Of a stretch of DNA of 64,000 nt, positions 26,101-38,100 are shown in pieces. The translations under genes and the position numbers were made by a program. Source of the DNA: Numida meleagris. Its lineage: Eukaryota > Chordata > Aves > Galliformes > Numididae. Below the pieces are notes generated by a model. The model was given only the letters and a program-made list of their open reading frames with translations, searched no databases and was not told the DNA's origin. The stretch lies in the NCBI RefSeq assembly GCF_002078875.1, contig NC_034422.1, positions 641,988 through 705,987 of the forward strand, written 5' to 3'. How positions within the stretch are numbered: the first letter of the stretch is position 1; the number at the start of each line of letters is the position of its first letter.

Positions 26101-29100
26101 TCCAATAAATCCGTGCTATCACAGCATTTTTTCAGTTAGAGAAAACAGTTAGAGAAAAACAAAACTAAAAACTTACGTGTAGGTGTATAATTAAAACTTT
26201 TGATTGCACACATCTTGTATTCAGTGAAATAGTGAGCAACTGCAAATATATTTGTCAAAATTCACATTTTTACACTGCATCAACTTTTCTTGTGCACCAT
26301 CCATTTTTTTCTTCCATTTATACAGTTCAGCATTCTACTGATCTGCAAGGCATGCAAAAATCACTGTAGAGGTTTGTCAACCTTTATGTTATATGGTATC
26401 TTTGTGGCTCATCTGGATAATAAAGGCAACAGAGCAGCTCCTCTTCTGCTTCTCTCCAAGACACAAATACAAAATAATGCTTCTCTGTTCATTTATCCTG
26501 TGTTCATGCTGTAACACTGTACATAACATTTCATTTTCTGAAAAATGAAAACAGCAACAACACCTGTATCATAAGATATGTAATGGAGAGAAAGGTTTAC
26601 CTGCAGTGTCACAATGTCTTGCCGAGTGAAGGGCTCATCCGTCAAGAGATCCTTGTAGCACTTTGGTTTGATGTTCAGCTGCTCAACTGCCTAACGGCCA
26701 GGTGAAAGATACAGATATTAAAAAATGAATGCTAATGTGTAAATATTGCAAGTAATTGCATGATACCACTCAAAAAGCACAAATGATAAAACAATTCTGC
26801 TCTTCATCCTCAACTGGCAGCTGCAATGTTATCACTGTATGCTTGAAGACAAAAAGCCATTTAATCTCTACAAAAGTTTTAAATAAATTCATTCACTTCC
26901 AGGATAAGTATTTTACAAATGATAGAAGACAGGCAGGTTTAACATGGAGCTGACATCCACTCTGCTGTTACCACAAGTCAGCGAGCAGTTTGTGAGGTCA
27001 GTCCATCTCCTTGTTCTTCATTTCCTGGGCTGTATAACAAGAACAAAGCCTACCTACCTTTCTAAACCTTTTTGTGATCTTGAATGAAAAACAGCAGGTA
27101 TAAAATAATAATAATGAAATGCAACAGACAACATACCTCATAGGCAAACACATTTCCCGTTGTCTTGATGGCCACAATGTGGGAGTTATTGGTGAATACA
27201 GTAAACAGCACTGGGCAGTGGTATTTACCTGAGGGAGAGGAAAAAAGTTTGGATTTAGCATGGAGCCCTTACAACTAATTTGAAATAGCTAATTTCTGTT
27301 ACTTCTGTGAAGGATATTCACATTTCTTTTTAATATGAAGCATAAATTCAGAGTGTATTTAATGTTGCTTTCACTGGGCTTTGATTCTTCAGAGCCAAAG
27401 AGGAAAAAAAAAAGTTTGACATCTACTGCCCTTAATCTCCCAACACAACTTCATCCATCACACACGGTATTGATGAAGCATGACATTATAATTGTTACTG
27501 TTGTAATTAAAGCTCTGCTGAGAGCATGAGCCAGAACCTTAACACACCCAGAACTCTACTTCTGGTGCTGTTCCCAGAAGTACAAGTTTAGCTTACATCC
27601 AATGAAAGTTCATAGTGACTGCTGTTCTTTCCAGAGAGGAGAGTGTTTTGCATTCAGATGTGGCAAGCAGAATGCCATTAAACCTGAACACGTTATTCGA
27701 TAAGGAACACAGCTTCTGCTCTCACCAAGCTGTGAATTTTCCCCAGGAGGGTCAGCATAAATATTAAGCATGTCAACAACGAGCACGCTGACGGAAGCCA
27801 ATGCATGAGGAAAAAGAAAAAGGTCTGGATGAGCTCAGCAGAAGCAATTAAAAGAGGTTATTAATACTTGATCATTTTGCTAGACCTGAGTGTTTGGGTG
27901 AGATTCTGGAACAGGTTGGGCCTGTTTGGTTCTTTTTTCCCTAATTACCATCTGAAAATCAAAACCAGCAGGGAGGCCAGAACAGAGATTGCTCACAGCA
28001 CCTGCAGAGATAGCGAGGGAAGCACCTGCAGCGCATTTAGTGATTAACTGATTGGCCAGAGGAGGCACCGACCTCCAGCGTGGAGAAGCAAGCAGCAGCT
28101 GAGGACTATTTCTGCTGATGTCACCAAGTTGAAAGTAAATGACATACTCAGGAGAAAGTTTAAAAAGGGCCTTCGAGTAGTGGCAGTGGGGTATGGCTCA
28201 GCTGATGGATCCACAAACACACTAATGAAATGTGAGGCCTTGCTCCAGCTGCATACACAGAGAACAAATCACCACGATGTCAATCCTAGCAAGAGCACAG
28301 TGCCTGAGGTGACACTGAATAACAGGTACTCTGCTAAGCAGGGACTGTGAAGTAGAAGGAACTGCTATATCTGAAGACATTTTTGTTGTACAAGTATGAA
28401 CAGAGAGGATTCTGCGGCTACAGCAATGGCTCTACATGTTAATATTTCAATAAGGGCCTGCTGATAGACAAAAACATAACAAGTTAGTCTTCCCTATTTT
28501 ATTGCTTTTTCCCTCGATTTGCTAATGACACAGCATTCACCTTTATATGGAGAAGAACTCTATGACTGCACTGCTGCTGTCTTTCCACCCCAGTAATATC
28601 AACTGGACTTCTTCAAGGAAAGCACAGATTCACAATATCTTTCAAGAACCTTGGCAACAGTTACTACCGATCATTTTTAACAGGCTGCTCTTGGGACAGA
28701 TGGAACACAAAACACAGAGGAAATCCATCAGCTAGAGAACAAACCTTGTATTCTGTGCACCCTGTTAAGATAAGGAAACAGACAATCCAGAATTTTATTC
28801 CCACCTAATCTTTTCCAGTCTCATTTTGAAGAGGTCATTATCTGTCTTGCAAAAGAGAAATTCATCTCCACTTATCTGTTTTGTTCCAAGAATCCTCTCT
28901 TTGACGGCAGATTTCGTACCTTTAATTCTGCAGAAATACAGCTGGAGGCTGCTTTCTCATGTGCCTCTAGTGACAAAATCCCTCACGTTCATTTAAAACC
29001 AATTCCTTTTACAAACAAAAAGTTGCCCGAAACCAAGTGAACAGCAAATAACACCACAGGTAAATTAGAAAAAAAAGAGAAAATACAGAAAGAGCCATTT

Positions 29101-32100
29101 CTGAAAATTTTCCTTAAAGTGAATGTTACCTTACTCCAGCAGTAGCTGTATTAAAAAGAAATTGCTGAATAATTCACAGTTCCCCAGTATAGAGAAAAAC
29201 AGAAATGGGCTTTAAAGGCAAACACGCTGATTGCGGCAAGCAGTTATTCTACTCAAAAAACATTAAAGCCAGGATGGAGCAGAAGCTGCATCACTTCACC
29301 GTGAGTGGGACAGACCGGGATTTATCAAAGCATTCATTAAGAATGAAACAAGCAAACAAGAACAGAAAGTCAGTGTACTCACCTTCACTGTTCTTAGCAA
29401 AATTCAGCTTTATAAGGGATTTGGCATCTAGCTTCTAAAGAAAATGAAGCATGAGGAAAATTAATGACAACAGAATCTAAACATGGAAATAACAGAAATG
29501 GTAACATCGGTGTTAGCACTTTAATAGCGCATAATGTATTAATACTACGTTACAAGTTGCCTGAATCATCAAAACCCTGGGTAGGTTACAGCCCACAAAA
29601 ACAAGGCTCGCAGCACAGGAGGACTGGGATACAGCTGATTTATTTACAGCGCTGCAGTCCGATACCGCACGGGGCTACGCAAAGTGAATGAGCCTGAGGG
29701 GTTACACAGCTCTGCCCGAGCACAAACTGACCAGGGATTCTGCACAGCAAGCAGAGGCAACGCCTGCTGCTGCCGACCAGAAGCGACGATTCAGCAGAGA
29801 CCTCTGAAGAGAGTCACAAAGCCAGCGTGTTATTTCGGCAGTCAAGCTCCCTACCTCTTCTAAGATAACTGTAATTTTTCTTTTCCTCACCCCTTCAGGG
29901 GCAGCATGCCCCCGGCTGGGCGATGCCCCCGGCTGGGCAGCGCTCAGCACAGTGCTCAGCACAGCTCCCAGCCCAGAGCCGGCCCTGCCAACCTCCACAC
30001 TGAGCCAGCATCTCAGAGGGAAAAAAGCCCTCCAATAGTATCAGCTATCAGAAATGGTTCTGCTGCCAAATGGACTGTTAAAAGCACACGAAGCACAGGG
30101 CCTTTTCAAAGAAACCGTCAGTTCTTTTTCCCAAACAGGCAACTGAGCAGCTCAGGGAGGTTTTATAACGCAGCCAGCTTTTACAAACAGGTTTGAGCAG
30201 AGATCTGCCAGCTGTGGGGCCGGCGCTGTGAGTTCGGTCGTGATGGCAAACAGCGATAACCACACCAGTGAAACCCAGGCAGTGGGGTTTTCTGCCCAGT
30301 CAGAATTCCTAGTTCTGGTTCAGGGCGTAGGCGCTATGGCAGCGGGGCTTGTCTGCTCGCAGGAAGGCACCTCTCCAAGCAGTTTTTGTCCACTGGTAGG
30401 CTGATGGGCTGCCAGAAAGGGAACCATCTCTGTAATGTATTAGCCAGAAGTGCAATAAGAGCTAATAGAAAAAAGATGGAGAAGGGAAGAGAGAAAAGCC
30501 AGGTTGGGTGATACTGTTTTTCTTAGGTGGATTTTCCCCAAAACACATCACCAACAAAATGAAAGCATCGTCTACATGCCGCTGGGTTACAAAGAAAGAT
30601 GGCAAAGGCAACAGCAACTCTGAAATGACTAAGAGAATGCAGAACTTTATTCATTTAATTCTTTATCTTTTTACTAGAACAAAATTGTCAGAGAAGCAGT
30701 AGGTGAATAGCTGAGCTGCCAAAACGAAGGTAGGAGCCTGGACAGATCTGTTCAACTTAAATAGTAACACAAAGCAGCATCCATCTGTGTGCATGTTGCA
30801 GGACAGCCCAGAAATTAGATTCCCAAAAAAAACTCTTTAGAAATACCTCTGGAAACACTGATCACCTAAAGATTGGCCTTTCCGTTATCTTCCTGGCTAA
30901 CAGGATCATATCATCAGATCATCTTCAAACAAAAATGGAAACAGTTTCCTAAGAAACAGCGTGGTGTGACTGAAGATTCCGGTTTATATGCTGACAGAAA
31001 TCTAGGGGAAAAGAGAGACTGAATTCCTGTACAGACGTAAAGGCAGCAAAAGCTGCAACGCACCTCATCTGCCAAAGTACGATGTACTGTCAGAAGTGCT
31101 GCCAAGCCCTTGGGCTCTTACCCCATACCCTGGGGAACTGCATGGCATTTCAGGTCACATCTTTCTGTACTATAGAAGAAAGGTTCATTTTCAGCATCAG
31201 TTACTCGTGCTGCATCAGCTGCTTGTGCTGGCATCCGTTCCTCACCAAAACCAGCTCTTATATGTCAGCAGTAAATTAAAAAAAAACAAACAACACAACC
31301 GTGATTTTCATGTAAGATGTGGTAATGTCCTGCCTGGAGCCTCTTCCAGGATGAGAGCTGTGTATGAGGGAGTGCTGCACGGACACAGGCTCAATGCCTG
31401 CAGCGTGCCAGCCCTGCCCTCCCAGCACACCCCAAATCACGAGGGAGCTTCTGAGCGCTGACAGCGGGCCGGGGCTGTGCCACCTGCTGTATGAAGAGGC
31501 TCAGAACCAGACTGAGAGCTGCCCACAAGAAAATGTGTGGAAAACAGTCAGGGCAACAGCCCAGAGATACTGCGAGAATGAGCACATCTAATGCACGGGA
31601 AGACAGGAGGGGGATTCAGTCTTTTGTCAAAGGAAATCTCTGGAGCACCAGGACAGCAAAGCCAGGCTCTGATCCGCTACAGAGCACGGCCCCGGCCTAC
31701 AAAGGCTGCGTGGTGCCGAGACCCAACTGCAGCATCGCACAACCACGCGCAGTGTGCCCGGAGGGGAGCACAGCCTGCACACAGCACTTCCAGGAGGGCC
31801 GGTATGGAAAATCGATGTTGATCTTTCACAGAAGCAGAGAGACATCTATGAAAGATGTTACACGGGAAACTATGAAAGAACATGATATCAAACTATTTTA
31901 TCCCCGCTGCCCCACCCCATGTTCTTCATTTCATTTGAAAACACGGTTATCTCGCATGTGGGTGAATCTGCTGTTACTTGTTCTCCATCAAAAAAAGGCA
32001 CAGCTTTCTAAGCATCCTCAGTTTGTTGCCATGGCAATGTCCATTATGCCACAAACAGGCACCAGCCTTCCCAAAGAGACAGCAGGAGTGAATGAGCCCT

Positions 32101-35100
32101 TACATCAGCTAAAGCGCTTGTTTTCATGAATTTCTTACCAGTAATAAAACATAAGGGAGCTGAAATATTGAATGCACAGCTCAAGATCAAAACCGTTTCT
32201 GAGCTGAGCTCCCCCCACGCACTTATCACCCAGTTTCAGTCAATTTCCAGTGAAGAAAAGAAAAAGCAATGTTTACAAAAAGCACTTGATCTAATTAAAA
32301 TTCTAAATTCATAACAAAGATGAAAGGCCGCAAGCACGCGCCAGTTCCCCTAAGCAGAAATAAGAGCTGTATATTCACTGCTAAAAGCATCTGAAGCAAG
32401 AATACGGGAGAGCAGACGCGCTTAACGGCATGCAGCGCCAGATGCTCCGCAGAAGGAAGGGCTGCAAACACCCCCGAAGAAAACCAGGGAGTTCTTTCCC
32501 TGCTGACTCCTCTCGCAGGCACGCTCCCACCAAGGCAGCCCCGGCGCCCCATCTGTCGCTGACACCAAAGGGCGCTGCCTTTGTCGATAGCCAAGCAGAG
32601 GTCGTTAGGGAGCGCAGGTTAACGAGGCACGGCGGCAGCTTGAGGACGGGGCACGGCGGTTGTTTCGAATCAAATCATCCTTTGTCATTGCCGTGTCTCT
32701 CGTGAAGATACGACCTACAATCCTCGTGCATCAATTAGTTACACTCCCCGAATCCCTCCGGCCTGTGGCAGCATGTTCGTTTTGTTAATGAGGCTCTGAC
32801 CCCACTGGATACGCACCAGACTGCCAAACAATGACGATGGACGCGTCTGACTCCAACCACACGTGGGCAGTCGGTGACACGCAGCGAGAGCAGTCTTTCG
32901 TAAGGGCAGACCTCGCTGCTCGAACAACACGAACAGAGCTAACGTTCATACGTTAAAGGCTCAGGAAGCAGACACCTTCCTCAGGCCCCTGGCAGGAACA
33001 CGCAATCACCCAGAGAAGCGACCCCGGGAAAAACTGACATCGCACCCGAACTCATTGAGAACACGAGGACAAAGCCACCCCGTGCTGGCACTGCTGCTTG
33101 GCGGGCTCTCATCCCGCCCACACAGGCAACACGGAGTTACTCCAAATATAAAAGGAAGCCAAACCAAATTATAATATTGAAATACAGCTCTGCCTCCCGA
33201 GCACCAAATTTAACTTAACACTAGCAGATGAATTTTGCACTAAATTCTTTAGAGATTACACCTGTTATTCATTGCGCCCAACTTCCAATTTCAAGAAGCC
33301 CTCGCACCATTTTCCATGATATAAAACCTTCAAGAAATACTACAGTGTTATTTGAATGCTCGAATTTGAGTAACTCCATGTATACATTCGCTTATTTTAG
33401 ATGTAATAAATGAATTTAATGATAACAAAAGGCACTGGAAATCCACAGCAAGTCTACACACTACGGGAACGCAATGGGAAAGAGCAGTACTGGTTTAATA
33501 AGACAAGCTGCATTCATGCAGTTCAGTGATTCATGGGAAAACTGGGGTCAGTGGCCAAAAAGACAGAACAGTCTCCTGATTCAAGCTATGGTTTCTATGT
33601 TCAGTTCAGCAGCGCCAGTGCTAGATACGTGTTGTATGAACAACATCTACCAAGTGTGAAAAAGATAAAAAAAAAGATACTCTCATGACACTGCTGTTCT
33701 AACTGTGGCTTTCACCCTACTACTGAACCAGGGTGGAAATGGACACGAAGGATCCTTCGCTACCCACTTCCTTCGTATTTCCCTATTTCAATATTAATTA
33801 AACTGACACCATATGGTCACCAAAGCCTTGTCCACACAATCATAAAGGTATGCTTGCTAACACGCACGGCTCGCAGACAGCAATAACGCTGCTGTACCAA
33901 AGAGCACATTAACACAAATTACCATGAGAAAAAGAGGCGCAGTTCCACGTGTAAGATTAAACCCTCAATCTGAACGCACTCAGGAGCCTTTCAGTCCAGA
34001 GATGCACAGCCATAACCAACACGCTTTAGTCAAAATAAACCTATGCAGAAGCATCAAAAGGCTGCTCTCCAATTTTAGTGAAAAACAGGCAAGCAAAGGT
34101 CTGTGGAAAACCTCAGGCTGCATCTCATTTCACACAGTTTCACAGCTGCAAGTTCTCCAAGTGTCACAGTCACAAAAACCTACCTAATGTGCACACTTCC
34201 ACCACAACAAGGAAAACGAAAAAAAGGCCATCAGTTCAGTCTGTAAAACCTAGATGGGAACACCGTTTTGCTGTAAGGGAAAAGCATTAGAAATAATGCT
34301 AGATACATTTATCTGTCTGTGCCCGGAGCTGGCCTGCTGGATCAGACACTGCGTGCCCCCAGCACCATTCCCAGCAGCGCAGCACGAAGGAGGCACGGCA
34401 GCTCAGCCAGGGACTCGTGGCACCAGGGGGTTTAAAGCTGCTCCTTCTGATGAAGCTCTTGGACTATAGGTCTGGGCAAATCCCATCTTCTTTGCCCTCA
34501 CTGTTTCCCAGAGATGTAAGGATTTGAAGAATAAGCTCACCTTTCCAGATGGACAAAGGCCAACCACCATTAGTGATGGCACATGCACCACTGTAAAGCA
34601 CAGCTACAGTTTCAGAAGAGGAACAACCAACTATCCTATGTTCACCAATAAGAAAGGAGAGTGGGAAAGTTTTGGAAAACCCATCAGAGAAAGCAGTCCT
34701 TTTTCTGGTTATCAGCCTCAGTGTCACCCCTGGGCCCTGCTGCTTTTTATGACCATTTCCAGTCACAACACACAAATTCCCCCCTGCTCCTCTAGGCAGG
34801 AACCCCTCCCAAACGTGCTTCCATCCCACGGGCAGGCGCACCCCGACAGAGCTGAGCAGGGCAGCTGCTCCAGGACACCAGCACCCACAGCAACACTCAG
34901 CCAACCAAAGCACAACGGCACTGGGCCCAACTCCTACTCACAGATACCAATAGGCTTCTGAAACCCAGCGAGAAAGAGAAGATTGTAACAAATTCTCACA
35001 TTCTGACAGCACCCTTCACACCTCAGCACAAGCTCAGGACACGTTTTCTGTCTTTAACTAACATCGGTAATAAAGATACGATCTGACCACCTGATCCCTT

Positions 35101-38100
35101 GGAAACCAGTGCTCCTGTGCCCGGCTGGCGGCCGTAACACCACTCTGTGAGCAGCTACCTGCTGGCCCACGAAGCCCAAGTGCTGTTGTCAGTGAAAAGG
35201 AATGAGCTAACTGTGACTTCCCTGGTTACCACTCATTTTGTGCAGCTTTAGTGCAAACATAAGCCAGGGCAGCACGCTGGCCAAGCTGACAGGAAAGCGA
35301 GCAAGCCAGCACTGTCTGACAAGCTGTGGTTCAGCTGCCAGAGATGCACTGTTTCTTCCAAAATTATTGGTGCAGTAACAGAAAAATGCTTCTACTGCAA
35401 TGTATTCTTAATGGAAAAAAAAAAAGAAGGAAAAAAGAAAGAACCTAAAAAGTTACTTTGTGAAATAGCTCATGAGAAAGTCTACACAAAGGTGATTTGC
35501 TTCTCTGGAATGGATATTGGTGGCAATACTTGAACTTCAGAAGGACGTTCAGAAAAGGAAGAGTATACACCATAAGGAAATACAGGGAGGGAAAGCAAAT
35601 TAAACTTAACAAAGAATGGCTGCAATCTTGGCATTGCAAACTTTCTTTTGAGAGGAAGGCCGGTCCGAAAGTTCAGAACTTGAAAGAATCAGAGAAGTCA
35701 CTCTATCTACTTGTAAATCCGCTCACAAGCACCCATTTAATAACATCCCAGCACAGCCCCAGCTCCTGAGAGCACCGTGAAGTGCAGCGTGTCAATGACT
35801 GCGAAGCTCTCCAAAGCCGCACTGAGGGGGCTGCCTCAGAACACAGCCACACAGAACTCGCCACCACCACGCATCAGCAACACCTCTCCCAGGTGGCCAA
35901 ACGACTTCTCCAAAATGGCTAGCCTGCAGCAAACTAGAAAACAGAAATGGAAGCCACATGGGATTTCATTAGCATTTTTAACTTCAGGACAAATACAATG
36001 GAATAATTCTCTACAGCGTCGTCACCAAGGACAAACCATCAGTCTGTGCAGAGCAACACCATAAGGCAAGTAATAAAACAAAGCCCTGCAGCCAGTCTGG
36101 CTCGATTCCCTTTTAAGCAAACTCAGAGACTTAAGTTTCTGTAAGTCACCAACAGAAGATATTTTCTGACTTGAGCAGAGCAAGCTGTACAAGTAACAGA
36201 GGAGCACGCTCTATCAGGTTAAACAGAGCGCAGTAAGCACTAAGCGTGGAGGCAGTACAGCCCAGAGATGTGCAAGATCCACGGACTTCCTCTGCCACCT
36301 ACCCCACCTAATCCCCACACCCCCCCCCTCCTCCCTAGGCCATCTTCCTCTGCAAGAAAACCAGAGTTGGCCCTCTAGAGAACAAAGACTGAATTACAAC
36401 CCTTCCTTCAACCTCTCTTCACAGGGCTATATTCATCCTGCAGGACTGTGCTGCTGCGGGCTGCATCCATCTCCTTTTTCTTCCAAGTAGTCTGGATTGC
36501 CTTCGTGCTGTGCAGGACACAGCTGTGCAGCACAGGTCCACCACTGAATAGAGGAGAATGGGCTCCCCAGGCAGAGCGATGCAGAGAAGAAAGGAACACA
36601 GGTTGAGGAGAGCTGGAAGCGCCCTGCAGATCAACTGTGGACGCTGATGTCTGTGTTAACCAACCAGCCTCCAAGACAAACTCCATCTGAGCATTCACAG
36701 ACCACAAGCATACTGCGCACAACCTCAGCTTCTCTATATTACACAAGACCATTACAGACATTACACTCCTTGCTTGCATTTTTAAACCACATCATGGTCC
36801 TAAGTACAAAATGAGAACAGGGGTTAACAAAAAATAAATAAATTTGATCCAGCAACATCCCAAAATTCTTGACTAATGCACGGAGCAGCAAGGTGGTAGG
36901 AGGCTGGCGAAGCTGAACAAAACAGCTGCAATTCCACAACACACAGTGGCCACTGCGTGTGTAACGAAAGACCTTCAACCTCCCCTCCATCGCTCCAAAG
37001 CACACCTGCAGTCTGCGATAACCAACGACACCCCATCTCGGACAGGCTGGTCCTGCTTCCAGTTTGGAAAGCAGCATCTGTATTTATACTCTCCTTGTAT
37101 CTGTCCGCTGGGAACACCTTTAATCAAACACAAGATGCCCCAAAGGTAATCACAGCACAAACCATAAACCAACCCCAAATCCCATGCCACGGCTGCCGCC
37201 TCGTGGTCAGGAGAGCAACTGCACTCACTCAAGAAGAGGATCTCAGTCGATAGGTTTTAAACAGAAACCATTGCCTATGTCCTCAAAAACAACTTTCTCT
37301 CTTTTAACATAACAGAAAACAAAATAATTCCAACATGGAAACGTTTCCAGTATTTCACATCTGTCTGGCGCTCTAGAACTTCACACAGAAAGTAATCCCC
37401 TCGTAATTACCATTTATGCAGAAAAAGGGGGGAACAGCACCACAGCACTGCTAGCAGTGCGAGCTCCCAGTCCTACAGTGAACTACCCTGACAGAGGCAG
37501 AGAAGCTTTCTGAGACAAGCTGTCAAGATAATTCAAACGACTTTGCAGATTAAGCTGTGGTTCATCCGCACCAATATTAATCTCTAACCTGCGTGAAACC
37601 AAATGGCCTTCTGGTTGGGGAAGTCTCAGCACAGACGAAGAGATGAGCCAGGCAGCACCTTGCCTGTATGGGCTAGAATTTGCTTATATGAGGCAGCAGA
37701 AGGGATCTATTCTTGTAAGTTTGTACATTCATTTTATCAAACCTGATGCCAAAAATTTCATATTTACTATGAGCGCTGCCATTCAACTCCTTTTGCTTTT
37801 ACTGAAGCATTGTTTTTCCATGTGTTAAATAGGAAACTGAACATAAAGGAAGCCAACATGTTGGTGAATACAACCACCATCACTTACTTCTCCTGTGATT
37901 GGATTGGTTCCGTATTTCTTTATCCAAGGAACAATGCTCCTAAAAACAGAAGGGAAAAAGTTAAGAGATAAGCACCATCAGAAACCTCTATTACTTTAAA
38001 CGGGCACAGTAAATTTCTGCCAACTTGCTTGGATCAAAAGATGATTACATAGCTGTAACCAAGCAGTTCAGCAACGCAGAAAGAGCTAAGTACAGACAGG

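Larger units (their letters stand above)
19395..26600. other. PPIL2 intron 8 (7.2 kb)
   Basis: Holds the CR1 LINE 3' end near 20.83-20.92 kb, a GC-rich patch around 20.75-20.86 and 21.66-21.84 kb, and a perfect AT-rich inverted repeat at 25748-25787. Open frames here, including a 148-codon plus frame running through the CR1, look like chance. Confidence 0.85.
29435..37887. other. PPIL2 intron 5 (8.5 kb)
   Basis: Contains short tandem duplications at 29906-29963, a CpG-dense patch at about 32.32-33.14 kb, a run of nine C near 36.32 kb, and a 212-codon plus-strand open frame (31491-32129) with no recognisable domain. No nested exon of a known gene was found. Confidence 0.8.

Noticed and set aside
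34464..34961. Overlapping open frames of about 145-149 codons on both strands
   Set aside because: Mutual shadows in intron 5 with no recognisable domain or splice-supported context.
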